Source of the DNA: Planctomycetota bacterium
Lineage (GTDB): Bacteria > Planctomycetota > Phycisphaerae > UBA1845 > UTPLA1
Direction of reading: 5' to 3'
Length of the DNA: 64,000 nt
NCBI GenBank assembly: GCA_016235815.1
Contig: JACRIM010000056.1
Coordinates: forward strand, 1-64,000
The notes under the pieces were generated by a model. The model worked only from the letters and a program-made list of their open reading frames with translations. It was not told the origin of the DNA and ran no database searches. Below are positions 7,893 through 16,384 of this stretch, one piece after another. A program made the translations under genes and the position numbers. Position 1 is the first letter of the stretch. Each line of letters starts with the position of its first letter.

Positions 7893-8765
7893 CTATAGGC
7901 CGGCCAATTCGGCCTGCGCAGTCTGGGCATAGGTCGAATTGGGGAACTGCTCGATCACCTTTTTGTAGTATTTCGCGGCATCTTCGGACTTGCCACTCTT
8001 GGCCAGCATTCGAGCCGTTTGCAGCCAATCCTCGCACTTGGCTTTGGCCTCGCCTTCGGCCACCGATGCCATCATGGCCTTGTCGCCCTTGATTTTGGCG
8101 ACCTGGGCCTTGGCCTTCTTGCCGACGTCGGTGTCTTTGTACACCTTGGCGAGCTTCTCATATTCCTTCAACGCCTTGGCATACTCTTTCTTCTTGAAGA
8201 GGTCGTCGGCCTTGGCCAACGCGGTCTTGGCCGCGCCGGAGCCGAGCGGTTCGATGGCGACAGGCTTTTCGGGTTTCGCCTTCTTGGCCTCATCGATGGC
8301 GTCTTCGGCCTCTTCGGCACTGTGGCCCTTGTAGACAATTTCGCCGGCCCTATCCAGCACGAAGATCGTGGGATAGCCGCGGATGCCGAAGTCCTTGAAG
8401 GTCGACTTGGCGTCCATCCCGACGATGTAGTTGATTTTGTTCTTCTTGGCGAAGGGCTTGACGGTCTCCACCGGCTCATCCGAGAGGGCGACCAGCAGGA
8501 AGTCCTTGTCGTCAGCGTACTTGTTTTGCATCTCGACGAGATGCGGAATGCCTCGACGGCACGGACCTCACCACGTTGCCCAAAACTCGACCATCACCAC
8601 GCGACCCTTCAGGTCGCCCGCGCTCAGTCCCTTCATTCCCGCCGGAAGGTTCATCCATTCGGCGGCTTTGATCGCCGGGGCCTTGTCACCTTCCGCAGGC
8701 GCAGCCGACACCGTCGCCGCCGTTGCAGCGATCAGAGCCAGGGGAAGCCACGTTGCGTTGCGCAT
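7893..8765 (-). CDS. TlpA/thioredoxin-like selenoprotein with TPR-like tail
   Basis: 290 residues if the in-frame TGA at 8568-8570 is read as selenocysteine. The ATG at 8765 has an AGGAG eight bases upstream and starts a signal peptide (cleavage near VSA|AP). Residues 57-65 are VVMVEFWATW-like, the TGA falls exactly on the first Cys of WCGPC, giving W-U-G-P-C, and the frame continues RRGIPHLVEMQNKY, which is the normal thioredoxin-fold continuation. A cis-Pro motif (GYPTIFVLD) follows. Beyond it are Ala/Lys-rich helical hairpins of TPR type ending in YYKKVIEQFPNSTYAQ. It should act outside the cytoplasm in thiol redox exchange. A hairpin of bacterial SECIS type lies 23 bases after the TGA. 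The alternative is a nonsense mutation in a pseudogene, but both halves are intact and in one frame. Confidence 0.82.
8528..8544 (-). promoter_or_regulatory. Bacterial SECIS-like hairpin
   Basis: On the minus strand GCATCTC and GAGATGC form a perfect seven-pair stem around the loop GTC. It begins 23 bases after the TGA, placing the loop about 30 bases downstream with a G at its first position. Remembered bacterial SECIS rules ask for a loop some 16-37 bases after the UGA with a G among the first two loop bases; this fits. Confidence 0.65.
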
Positions 8766-9424
8766 ATCCCGTTCTCCTTTCTGTCTGTTGACGTTTCCTT
8801 GCGTTCACCGAGCAGTCGACTCGGCATCGAATCCTGAAAGACACCAATCGTCTGGCTCTGCTGCCTCGCCGATTGAGGTCGTATGGCTATTGTAACGCCC
8901 GATTTTGCCAGACCGTTCAGGGATTTCAAGGATTTTCAGGATACCGATCTGTTTTTGGGGGATGCGAGGCAGGCTATTGGGGTCGGGACGAATGTCGTGG
9001 AACGGGTCGCCGGAATGCCCACAGGCCGATGACGATAGCGGCAATAAGGAGTGAGATCTCCATGCCGGCCTCAACGGTCAACCAGGTTTCGTCGGAAACA
9101 TAGCCCGCCAGGCGGGTAAGTTGGTCCCATGGGACTGCCGGCATTGCCATGGCCGGTACATCGGGTCACAAAGAACCCGGTTTTACGTACGAATGACTGA
9201 CCGCTGCGACTCCAACCCGGTGTAATGGACTGGCGATGCCAGGTTGGGAAATTGCGCCCAAGAATCTGTGACGCAATTGGGCAATATCCCCCAAACGGGA
9301 CGTTTGACGGTGTGTGCTCGGTCATGGCAAAGAATTCTAATTGCCTCGCAATCGCACGTAACGCCATAATTGTCAATGAGTTATGGCCAGCCACCGCTCA
9401 AGAGACAAACCACCTTGCTCGATC

Positions 9425-9440
9425 TGGCACGGTGATTGCT
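9425..9440 (+). promoter_or_regulatory. Perfect sigma-54 promoter before RNA candidate 2
   Basis: TGGCACGGTGATTGCT matches TGGCACG-N4-TTGCW at every defined position. The expected start is near 9450. A weaker sigma-70-like pair (TTGCCT at 9341, CATAAT at 9365, 18 bases apart) lies further upstream. The remaining part of the 8766-9424 gap holds no gene I can support. Confidence 0.75.
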
Positions 9441-9449
9441 CCCTATGAG

Positions 9450-9605
9450 TTTCGACCGGGTAAGTTGCCTTCGGGCGGCCAGACGGTCGGAAACGAAAAG
9501 CTAAACGGGCGGGTTATACCGCTCGGCTTCAAACGTACCAGGCCCAGAAATGGGTCGGTTGTGTGTGGGGCGGATCCGAGTGCGAGGCGGGTCCGCCCTT
9601 TTTTT
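9450..9605 (+). ncRNA. Candidate structured non-coding RNA 2 (four hairpins)
   Basis: About 155 bases between the sigma-54 promoter and a terminator. Hairpin 1: CGACCG (9453) with CGGTCG (9484), capped by GTTGCC/GGCGGC on a cUUCGg tetraloop. Hairpin 2: AAGC..CGGGCGG with CCGCTCGGCTT (9498-9529). Hairpin 3: GGCCCA/TGGGTC on a GAAA tetraloop (9541-9556). Hairpin 4: the terminator. No coding frame with a ribosome binding site fits inside, and the only downstream gene converges from the other strand, so it is a free-standing transcript rather than a riboswitch. It does not match tmRNA, RNase P RNA, SRP RNA or 6S RNA as I remember them. Confidence 0.55.
9568..9605 (+). terminator. Intrinsic terminator of RNA candidate 2
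   Basis: GGGCGGATCC pairs with GGGTCCGCCC over ten positions around an 11-base loop, followed by seven T. Confidence 0.9.
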
Positions 9606-9647
9606 ATGCGCGAACGCATTGCGGGCTGGCGGATCGGCGTGTCGAGC

Positions 9648-12600
9648 CTATTTCGCGATGGTCTGTGGCGGCGCGACGGTCGGCGACTCCGTGCGATCTG
9701 AAGCCGGAACATCCGGGCGAACCGGCGCCGGCGGCAGTGTCTCCGTTTCATTCAGCACATCCTTGAGCCACGCATTCAGTTTCTGATTTCGTTGAACGAT
9801 TTCTCCGAGTGAGCCTTTGGCGAACGGGATCGGTTCGACCTCGGGCTTCCGGGGAATCACCTTTTGCACCGGAGTCGTCGTGCGCCGCTTCGCCGTCGGC
9901 ATCGACGCCGCGCCGTCCGTGCCCGTGGCCGCAAGTCGCGGTGTGGCCAGCGCATCCCGTAGTGCATCAATCTCCTTCGGCACGACTCGGCAAAGCTCGT
10001 CAGCACTGGTGAGCCGTTGGCGAATGCGATCCACCTTCGTGTCAATGGCGGAGTACAACTGTCGAATCACCGCGACCAATTGCGCGACGCGCTGCGTATG
10101 CTGCCGCAGCAACTCGGACGTTTGCGTCGCCGTCGCGTTGGCCGCCTCGATGGTGCGCGTTTCACGAACGGCACGGGCCTCGGCGGCGGTAAGGTGCTTG
10201 ACGATGCGCGATGTCTTTTGACACAGATCGGAGAGCGACGCGGCGTTTTCCGCAGCGCGCTCGATGATCGTGGTCGGCAGATTCAATGCGGCCTCTGCCT
10301 TTTGTCTGGCTGCTTCGGCGGTGGAAAGGATCTTTTCCGCCCGATCCTCGGCGCGGCCGTTTGCGTCCGTCGCGGCGTTTAACGCCGCCAAGGCCTTTGC
10401 CGAGTGTGCCTCGATTTCGAGTCGGTGCGCGGATACTTCACTCAGGATTGTGCGGGCGTCCGCCAACACCGTGCGAGCCTGCGCCTCCACCCGACCGGCA
10501 GCCTCGGGCGCCTGCGCGAGGATCGAATTGGCATGTTCGAGAAGTGCCGTCGCCCCGGCCTGCACCTGTGCGAGCAGGCGTTCGGCGGTGGCCTGAGTCA
10601 TCGCGGCAGATTTTTCCGCCTGGGCAGCCACGATCGCCAGCCGTTGGTGTGCCTCAACCGCTTCCTTCCGGGATTGTTCGAGAATCCCAAGGACATCGGT
10701 GCGAGTTTCGTCGCCGGTCACGCGGATCTTCGCAATGTTCGCCTCCGTCGCACGATGCACTTCCTCGGCAAGGTTCGCGAGATCGACTCGGGCGTCTCCG
10801 GCTCGCGTTGTCATCTGCGCGAAAATATCGCCAAGCTGACGGACCGCGCCATCTCGTTCCTCGCGGATCGACTGAATGGATGCATCCGTCTGCGCCAGCA
10901 CGTTTCGCGCCTCGCGGGCAATGGTGCCGAGGCGATCGATCATGCCGACGGTGAACGCTTCCGCGGCGTCACGCGTGTTTCGCGCCTGCGCATCGGCGGC
11001 CGCCAGCGCATCGCCAAGTTCAGTGCGAATGGTCTTCGAGGTGTTCGCCGCATCAGTGGAAACCGTCGCGAGCTGCGACGTCGCATCGCCAAGCACCGTC
11101 GTCACCTGACGTGTGATGGCATCAACGTCGGCCCGCAGTCGCGTCGTTTCTTTTTCGTATTGCGTGTGGCACTCAATGAACTGCTGCTGCCAGACGCCCA
11201 GACGGTCCTCGAGTTTTCGCGACAGTGTTTCGGCCCGCGCTGCGGCGTTGTTGGACGCCTCAACAAGCCGCTGTGCAAAGGTGTCGGCCTCCGTCTTGAA
11301 CACATCCAGCTTGCGGCGTTGGGCGACTTCAACTTCGTTCGCCTTCTGATCGAGCGTTTCCCGGCTTCGACGAGCCAGTTCATCAAATTCCGCCCGTGCC
11401 TTCGTGATTCGTTTCTCGACGTCGTCCTGAAGCTTTCCGGCATCGCCCGTCACGGCCGACATCTTGCTCTGGAGCGAATCGATCGCCGGCGTGAGCGAGG
11501 CGATGGTGGCTTCAATGTTCGCTTTCATCTCCTCGACTCGCGCCCGGACGGCGCCGATCGCGGACTCCCCGTCGGCCGTCGCCTTTTTCCATGCGGCTGA
11601 AAGCTCGTCCATCCCCCGTGCGGCCTTGCCCTTCACGGCGGCGAGGATCGACTCGGCCTCCTCGCTGAAGCCCGCTCGCGCCGCCCGATACTCGCGAACC
11701 TCAAGTTCCACGGCCGATCGCGCGAGCTGCATCTGCTCCAGCGCCGTGGTGACTTCCTCTTTCCACTGTCGGCGCTGCTCAGTCAGTGGCGTGGCCTGCT
11801 GCATGATGAACTCATCGACCGTGGTCAATCGCTTATCGAGAGCGATGATCCGCTGCCGAAGCTGCTCGCCAAGCCCCTGCACCTGAAGCCGACTCTGCTC
11901 GAACTCGGCGCGCTGTCGCTCCACGAGGTCGGCGTTCCGGGCCGCGTAGGCCTCGCTCTGTGTTCGCACCTGTTCGAAAAGCTCTCCGAATTGTTCGAGA
12001 AGCGAGGACTTCTCGCGCTGGAATTCGGCACGCCCCGCATCGGTGTGCGAGCGAATCTGCTCCACCATGTCGCGCGTCTCGCGCGACGTCGCCTCAGCCT
12101 GTTTGAGCATCTCCGCCGATTGGGCCCGCACTTGTCGCGCGGTCTGCAACCCCGCCTGCTCATCGGCGGCCAATTCGGCAATGCGCGCTTCCTTGCGTTC
12201 GATGTAATCGCGCACCTCGGTCATGAGCCGGGCCGCTTCATCGCGCATGGCGGCGAGCGCGGCCTGTGTCTCATTAACCGAACGATTCGTTCGCTCGTCG
12301 ACGCGCGAAGTCTGCGAACGCAATTGCTCCAAGTGTTCCTGAATCTGCCGCCGTGACAACTCGCGGTCGGCTCGCAGGTCATCAAGGACCGAGGCCGCCT
12401 CGGCCCGGAACTGATTTACTTCCCTGGAACTTCGACGCGCGCCGGTCCCTTCATCCGTTTTTTCTCGTAACTCCGCCTTAAGCATGGCAATTGACTGCAA
12501 CGCGAGGTCCAGGCGCGCGGAAAGTTCCGCATACGGCCGATCAGGTTCGGCGCCACGCGGCGACACATCGTGATGACCGCCCACGTCGGTGGTTGCTCCA

Positions 12601-13463
12601 ATGCCCAGTAGCGTGCGCACGTTGGGCGATTGCTCCGCTGCCGAAGCGGCCTTGAGCGATAACATCTGATCCACGGTCTCATTCACCATGGTCGCCGTGA
12701 TCGAGGTGATCGATTCCCCATAAGCCGCCAGGAGTGTGTTATCGCAAATCTGATTGATTAGGCGCGGTACTCCCTGCGAATGCTGATAGACCGCGTCAAT
12801 CGCCGCCGGCTCAAAGATGCGAGAAGGATCGGTCACTCCCCCGACGGCCAGTCGATGCGCGATGTAGGCTGCCGTCAGTTCCGGCGTCAGCGCTTTCAAA
12901 TGAAACGTGCGAAACACCCGTTGATAGAGCTGTCGCATGTCCGGCCTGCGGAAAACCTGCTGCAACTCCGGCTGCCCCAGAATGAGCACCTGCAACAGTT
13001 TGGCATCATCCGCCTCCAGATTGCCGAGCATCCGTAACTCTTCAAACGCCTCGGCCGGCAGATTCTGAGCCTCATCAAGCACCACCACCGACAGCCGATC
13101 CTTGGCGTATTGTTCGAGCAAGAACTCCTCAACCGCCCGGGCAAGCTGGGCGTGCGTCGCGTTGTCAGCGATCTCAATTTCAAACTCGCGACAGATTGCA
13201 ATCAGCAGTTCGCGACCATCAAGTCGCGTATTCGTGACGACCGCCGTCTTCGCGCCGGCCGGCAATCGGCTCAGCAATATCCGACTCAACAGCGTCTTGC
13301 CGGAACCGACCTCACCGGTGACCAGCACGAATCCCTTTCGCTCCTGGGCGGCATAAATCAGCGACGCCAATGCCTCTTCATGATCGGGCGTGTTGAAAAA
13401 GAAGCGCGGGTCAGGGGTGTTGTTAAAGGGCAGCGTCTTGAGGCCGAAGGTTTCGCAATACAT
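9648..13463 (-). CDS. ExeA-like AAA ATPase fused to a very long coiled coil
   Basis: 1271 residues from the ATG at 13463 (GGAG seven bases upstream; reads MYCETFGLKTLPFNNTPDPR, the family's usual start). Residues 1-~300 are an ExeA/general-secretion-A type AAA+ ATPase with Walker A GEVGSGKT, Walker B VVVLDEAQNL and the sensor-like QPELQQVF. Such ATPases accompany exosortase (PEP-CTERM/XrtA) exopolysaccharide loci. Residues ~330-1200 are an almost unbroken Ala/Glu/Arg/Gln-rich coiled coil, rare for this family whose members I recall as about 270-400 residues. The C-terminus is basic then proline-rich. It is divergent from the exopolysaccharide operon, so it probably belongs to it, perhaps as a cytoplasmic or envelope scaffold powered by the ATPase. 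No transmembrane segment is evident. Confidence 0.88.
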   Translation of the reverse strand: MYCETFGLKTLPFNNTPDPRFFFNTPDHEEALASLIYAAQERKGFVLVTGEVGSGKTLLSRILLSRLPAGAKTAVVTNTRLDGRELLIAICREFEIEIADNATHAQLARAVEEFLLEQYAKDRLSVVVLDEAQNLPAEAFEELRMLGNLEADDAKLLQVLILGQPELQQVFRRPDMRQLYQRVFRTFHLKALTPELTAAYIAHRLAVGGVTDPSRIFEPAAIDAVYQHSQGVPRLINQICDNTLLAAYGESITSITATMVNETVDQMLSLKAASAAEQSPNVRTLLGIGATTDVGGHHDVSPRGAEPDRPYAELSARLDLALQSIAMLKAELREKTDEGTGARRSSREVNQFRAEAASVLDDLRADRELSRRQIQEHLEQLRSQTSRVDERTNRSVNETQAALAAMRDEAARLMTEVRDYIERKEARIAELAADEQAGLQTARQVRAQSAEMLKQAEATSRETRDMVEQIRSHTDAGRAEFQREKSSLLEQFGELFEQVRTQSEAYAARNADLVERQRAEFEQSRLQVQGLGEQLRQRIIALDKRLTTVDEFIMQQATPLTEQRRQWKEEVTTALEQMQLARSAVELEVREYRAARAGFSEEAESILAAVKGKAARGMDELSAAWKKATADGESAIGAVRARVEEMKANIEATIASLTPAIDSLQSKMSAVTGDAGKLQDDVEKRITKARAEFDELARRSRETLDQKANEVEVAQRRKLDVFKTEADTFAQRLVEASNNAAARAETLSRKLEDRLGVWQQQFIECHTQYEKETTRLRADVDAITRQVTTVLGDATSQLATVSTDAANTSKTIRTELGDALAAADAQARNTRDAAEAFTVGMIDRLGTIAREARNVLAQTDASIQSIREERDGAVRQLGDIFAQMTTRAGDARVDLANLAEEVHRATEANIAKIRVTGDETRTDVLGILEQSRKEAVEAHQRLAIVAAQAEKSAAMTQATAERLLAQVQAGATALLEHANSILAQAPEAAGRVEAQARTVLADARTILSEVSAHRLEIEAHSAKALAALNAATDANGRAEDRAEKILSTAEAARQKAEAALNLPTTIIERAAENAASLSDLCQKTSRIVKHLTAAEARAVRETRTIEAANATATQTSELLRQHTQRVAQLVAVIRQLYSAIDTKVDRIRQRLTSADELCRVVPKEIDALRDALATPRLAATGTDGAASMPTAKRRTTTPVQKVIPRKPEVEPIPFAKGSLGEIVQRNQKLNAWLKDVLNETETLPPAPVRPDVPASDRTESPTVAPPQTIAK

Positions 13464-13785
13464 GTCGCGCTCCGAGAGGATGAGTTCGTGACCGCGCCGC
13501 CGACTCGGGCGAAGCAATGGCGCAGCGCGGGCGCACGAACATGCGTTCTCAATGGTTGGTTATCGGAATAGGCGGAAAGCCCGCTTTATGGGGCGTGCGA
13601 TTTCCGCGGATCAGGCGTAAGTGGCCGAAAATGAATGGCGCCCAACCTCGAAAACCAATGAGGTCACCCGGCGCATCGTACAATCGGCAAGAATTGCCGG
13701 TCGCCCATTTCGGTCGCAAGCACCCTCACCTAACGACTCAGAATAACCCGCGAGAACTCGTAAGTTCAGCCCGGGTGGGTCCATC

Positions 13786-13830
13786 CCGATAAAGCCGACG
13801 AGCAACGCCGCTGAACACGTCGGCTATCGG
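13786..13830 (+). promoter_or_regulatory. Leader hairpin of the exopolysaccharide operon
   Basis: CCGAT and AGCCGACG (two-base bulge between) pair with CGTCGGCT and ATCGG, a 13-pair stem with a 17-base loop ending 38 bases before the start codon at 13869. Two smaller hairpins precede it: CGGCAA-GAA-TTGCCG at 13685-13699 and GAACT-CGTA-AGTTC at 13754-13767. No T-run follows. I could not match it to the c-di-GMP riboswitch consensus. The 13464-13868 gap is the divergent control region for the ATPase and the operon and shows no gene. Confidence 0.4.
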
Positions 13831-13868
13831 CCGGAGTCTGGCGGCGATCAGTTTCAGGACGCAAGACC

Positions 13869-14648
13869 ATGAACGTGATCGGACGAACAAAACTCACGAG
13901 CAAAACCAGGCGAGTCGTGACGGCGGCCTTGCTCGTCGGAACGATTCTCGCGAGTGGCTGCGGCCCGTCGGATCACGAGATCAACTCCTTCATTCACTCA
14001 AAGGATGCGTCGGTGTCGGCGGTTGAATACGTCGTGCAGCCCCCCGATGTGTTGGACATCAGTTCCTCTCAGGCGGTGGAAATCGACGGTGAATCGCAGA
14101 CGATTCGACAGGATGGCAAGATCACCCTGCGGCTGCTCGGTGAAGTCAAAGTCGCCGGTCTGACGCCGACCGAGATCGCTCAGAAGCTCGAAGGCCTGCT
14201 CGCCCGCTACTATCAGAATCCGAAAGTCAACGTTCGCGTGACCGGCACCAACTCGAAACAGTATTATGTGTTCGGAGACAACACCGTCATGCGCGAGGGC
14301 GTGTACTCCTATACGGGTCGCGACACCCTGCTCAACGCGCTCGCCCTGGCCCAGCCAAACAGGTTTGCCTGGAAGGGCAAGATCAAGTTGATTCGCCCCG
14401 CCAAGGACTCGGCGGAACGCCATGTGATGACGATCGACGCCGATCGCCTCATTCAGGGCGGCAAGACGGATCAGAACGTACTCTTGCAGGAAGGCGACAT
14501 CATTTACGTCCCGGCGACGCCGTGGTCGTGGCTTGGAATGCGAATCTCGGAGTTCCTGTACCCGGTACAGGCGACGGGCCAGACCGTGGCGCAACCGGTC
14601 GTCATTCGGGATTCAGCGGAGCAATACGACTCATCGGGTCGGCGATAA
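13869..14648 (+). CDS. Polysaccharide export lipoprotein (Wza-like)
   Basis: 259 residues with a lipoprotein signal (LLVGTILASGC, Cys at about 36). Residues ~55-130 form the polysaccharide-export domain (EYVVQPPDVLDI, then GKITLRLLGEVKVAGLTPTE and LARYYQNPKVNVRV), and ~135-225 an SLBB-like domain (YYVFGDNTVMREGVYSYTGR, LLQEGDIIYVP). It should form the outer-membrane or periplasmic export channel for the locus polysaccharide. First gene of a co-directional run; the chain-length gene follows 26 bases later. Shorter than E. coli Wza, as usual for exosortase-type loci. Confidence 0.92.
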   Translation: MNVIGRTKLTSKTRRVVTAALLVGTILASGCGPSDHEINSFIHSKDASVSAVEYVVQPPDVLDISSSQAVEIDGESQTIRQDGKITLRLLGEVKVAGLTPTEIAQKLEGLLARYYQNPKVNVRVTGTNSKQYYVFGDNTVMREGVYSYTGRDTLLNALALAQPNRFAWKGKIKLIRPAKDSAERHVMTIDADRLIQGGKTDQNVLLQEGDIIYVPATPWSWLGMRISEFLYPVQATGQTVAQPVVIRDSAEQYDSSGRR

Positions 14649-14674
14649 GCGAATGCGCGGTCGGAGAACGAGAC

Positions 14675-16372
14675 ATGCATCATCATCACTTTGACGAATT
14701 CTCCGTAACGGATATTCGCCACACGCTTGGGGAAGTGTGGCGCGTCGTGCGCGACCGCCGGTGGTATTTTCTCCTCCCGTTCCTCGGAATGTCCACGGCC
14801 GCGATGATCGCTTCACTGTGGATTCCGCGGCAATGGACTGTCAGCACCATCATTCGACGCGAACACGACCCCATTCTCGCCAGCATGATGGGCCGAAGCT
14901 GGACCGAACCCTACACCGAGATTCGCCAGCGAATGCAGGGCGACCTCGCCGACCCCGAAATGATCGAGAAAACGCTCGCCCAGTGCGGCTTGCCGAACAA
15001 GGTGGAGCAATTTGCAAATGGCGAATTGACCCCCGGCGGACAGGCGGCGCGCCAGCAATTGGCAAACGAAGTAGCAAAAGGCCTCGTGGTGAAGCCGATT
15101 GAGACATCACCCAATCGGGACGTCGTGTCAATTCGCCTGACATTGAGCGACGCGGCGGCGGCGACCGAAACCCTCCGCACCCTGCGCGACAGCTACATTC
15201 GCAAAACGCAGAAACGCACAACCGACATTTTGCGAAGCGTCGAGTCCTTCTTCCAGAAGGAATCGAGCCGCTGCCGCGAACAGGCCGACGCCTTTCAGAA
15301 GCAACTTCTCGAAATGGAAGTCGCTTACCCCGGCATCAACCCCGACGCCACCGACCCGTCAAAGGCCGAAGCCGCCTCGCTGTCCGTTGAAAACGCCCAG
15401 TTCGCCCGTCAGTTGGACGAGTTGCGACAGGAACAATCGCAACTCGCCGACGCCCGCGCCGCCGCGCTTGCGGAGCCAGGCTCCATGGAACCCGACGGTG
15501 TGGAAGAGCCGAACCCCGAATACGCCGCGCTGGTTAGCGAGATCGAATCATTGCAGAAGGACATCGTCGAAGCCCGCATGAAAAAGGGCATGACCGATCT
15601 GCACCCCGACGTGTTGCGAATGACCTCCGCGCTCACCGAAAAGCAGGAGCTGATCCAGCGCACGCCTCAGCACCTTCGACGGGCTGTATCGTCCACCGCC
15701 TCGCTCGCCCCGTCGTCGGCGATACAGAAAATCGAAAAACGCTCCGCCGAAATCGAAGCCAAGATCGCGACCCTACAACATCGCATCACGCAGAATCAGG
15801 AACGACTCGCCAGGATCGAACGCACTCACGCCGCCATGATCGAGCAGCGCGGGAATTACGCGAAGCTGAAGGACCGCCTGGCCCGAACGAATGAGGAGCT
15901 TTCAACCTGGCAGGCCAACCTCGGCCCCATCAAGCACATCCTGACGCTCGAAGACTCCAATCGCGGCATCCACTTCGCGACCGTCCGCGATGTCGAGCCG
16001 GCCGTCCGACCGAGCGCCCCCGATCCGCGGCTCGTGATGGGAATCTGTCTCGCCATCGGCGCGGCGGTTGGCGTGGTCGTCGTATTGCTCACCGAACTGC
16101 TCGACCGGTCATTCCGGACCGCCCAAAGCGTGGCGACCACACTCGGCATCCCGCTGATCGAAAGCATTGACGAAATCATGACCGCCGCCACGCGAAAGCG
16201 GCAAATGGTTCGAAGCATGGTGGTCATGCCCGCCGTGGCTTTCACGCTCTCGCTGGGCCTGATGGTCGCCGGAGCCATGGCATACTTGAGCATTGATAAT
16301 CCCGGCGATTACGACGTTTTCAAGAAGTCGCCGCATCGCGTCTTCAGTTTGTTGCTCGGATCGAGTCGATAA
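14675..16372 (+). CDS. Chain-length determinant/GumC-like protein
   Basis: 565 residues. The ATG at 14675 is preferred to an in-frame start at 14522 because GGAG lies eight bases before it and the longer form would overlap the export gene. An unusual run of four His follows Met. One transmembrane helix lies at ~28-50, then a Wzz-type domain, a long coiled coil (~190-440) and a second helix at ~455-480 (GICLAIGAAVGVVVVLL), the normal polysaccharide co-polymerase topology. A third hydrophobic helix near ~530-552 is extra. It should set polymer length together with the CpsD-like ATPase just downstream; family resembles the PEP-CTERM-locus chain-length proteins. Confidence 0.9.
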   Translation: MHHHHFDEFSVTDIRHTLGEVWRVVRDRRWYFLLPFLGMSTAAMIASLWIPRQWTVSTIIRREHDPILASMMGRSWTEPYTEIRQRMQGDLADPEMIEKTLAQCGLPNKVEQFANGELTPGGQAARQQLANEVAKGLVVKPIETSPNRDVVSIRLTLSDAAAATETLRTLRDSYIRKTQKRTTDILRSVESFFQKESSRCREQADAFQKQLLEMEVAYPGINPDATDPSKAEAASLSVENAQFARQLDELRQEQSQLADARAAALAEPGSMEPDGVEEPNPEYAALVSEIESLQKDIVEARMKKGMTDLHPDVLRMTSALTEKQELIQRTPQHLRRAVSSTASLAPSSAIQKIEKRSAEIEAKIATLQHRITQNQERLARIERTHAAMIEQRGNYAKLKDRLARTNEELSTWQANLGPIKHILTLEDSNRGIHFATVRDVEPAVRPSAPDPRLVMGICLAIGAAVGVVVVLLTELLDRSFRTAQSVATTLGIPLIESIDEIMTAATRKRQMVRSMVVMPAVAFTLSLGLMVAGAMAYLSIDNPGDYDVFKKSPHRVFSLLLGSSR

Positions 16373-16384
16373 CGGATAAGGGAC

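Noticed and set aside
7893-8765. Two separate genes or a pseudogene split by a stop codon
   Set aside because: Both parts share one frame, the stop is exactly at the redox Cys, only the first part has a signal peptide and ribosome binding site, and a SECIS-like hairpin follows.
8873-9394. Short frames on both strands after the selenoprotein promoter region
   Set aside because: No ribosome binding sites, atypical composition and mutual overlap.
9225-9701. 158-codon plus-strand frame across RNA candidate 2
   Set aside because: It reads through the terminator, lacks a ribosome binding site and has no protein-like features.
10404-11600. Long plus-strand frames opposite the giant ATPase gene
   Set aside because: Shadow frames of high-GC coiled-coil codons; no protein motifs.
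13464-13868. c-di-GMP riboswitch before the exopolysaccharide operon
   Set aside because: The conserved GGGCAAACC and GGGACGCAAAGCC-type core is not present.
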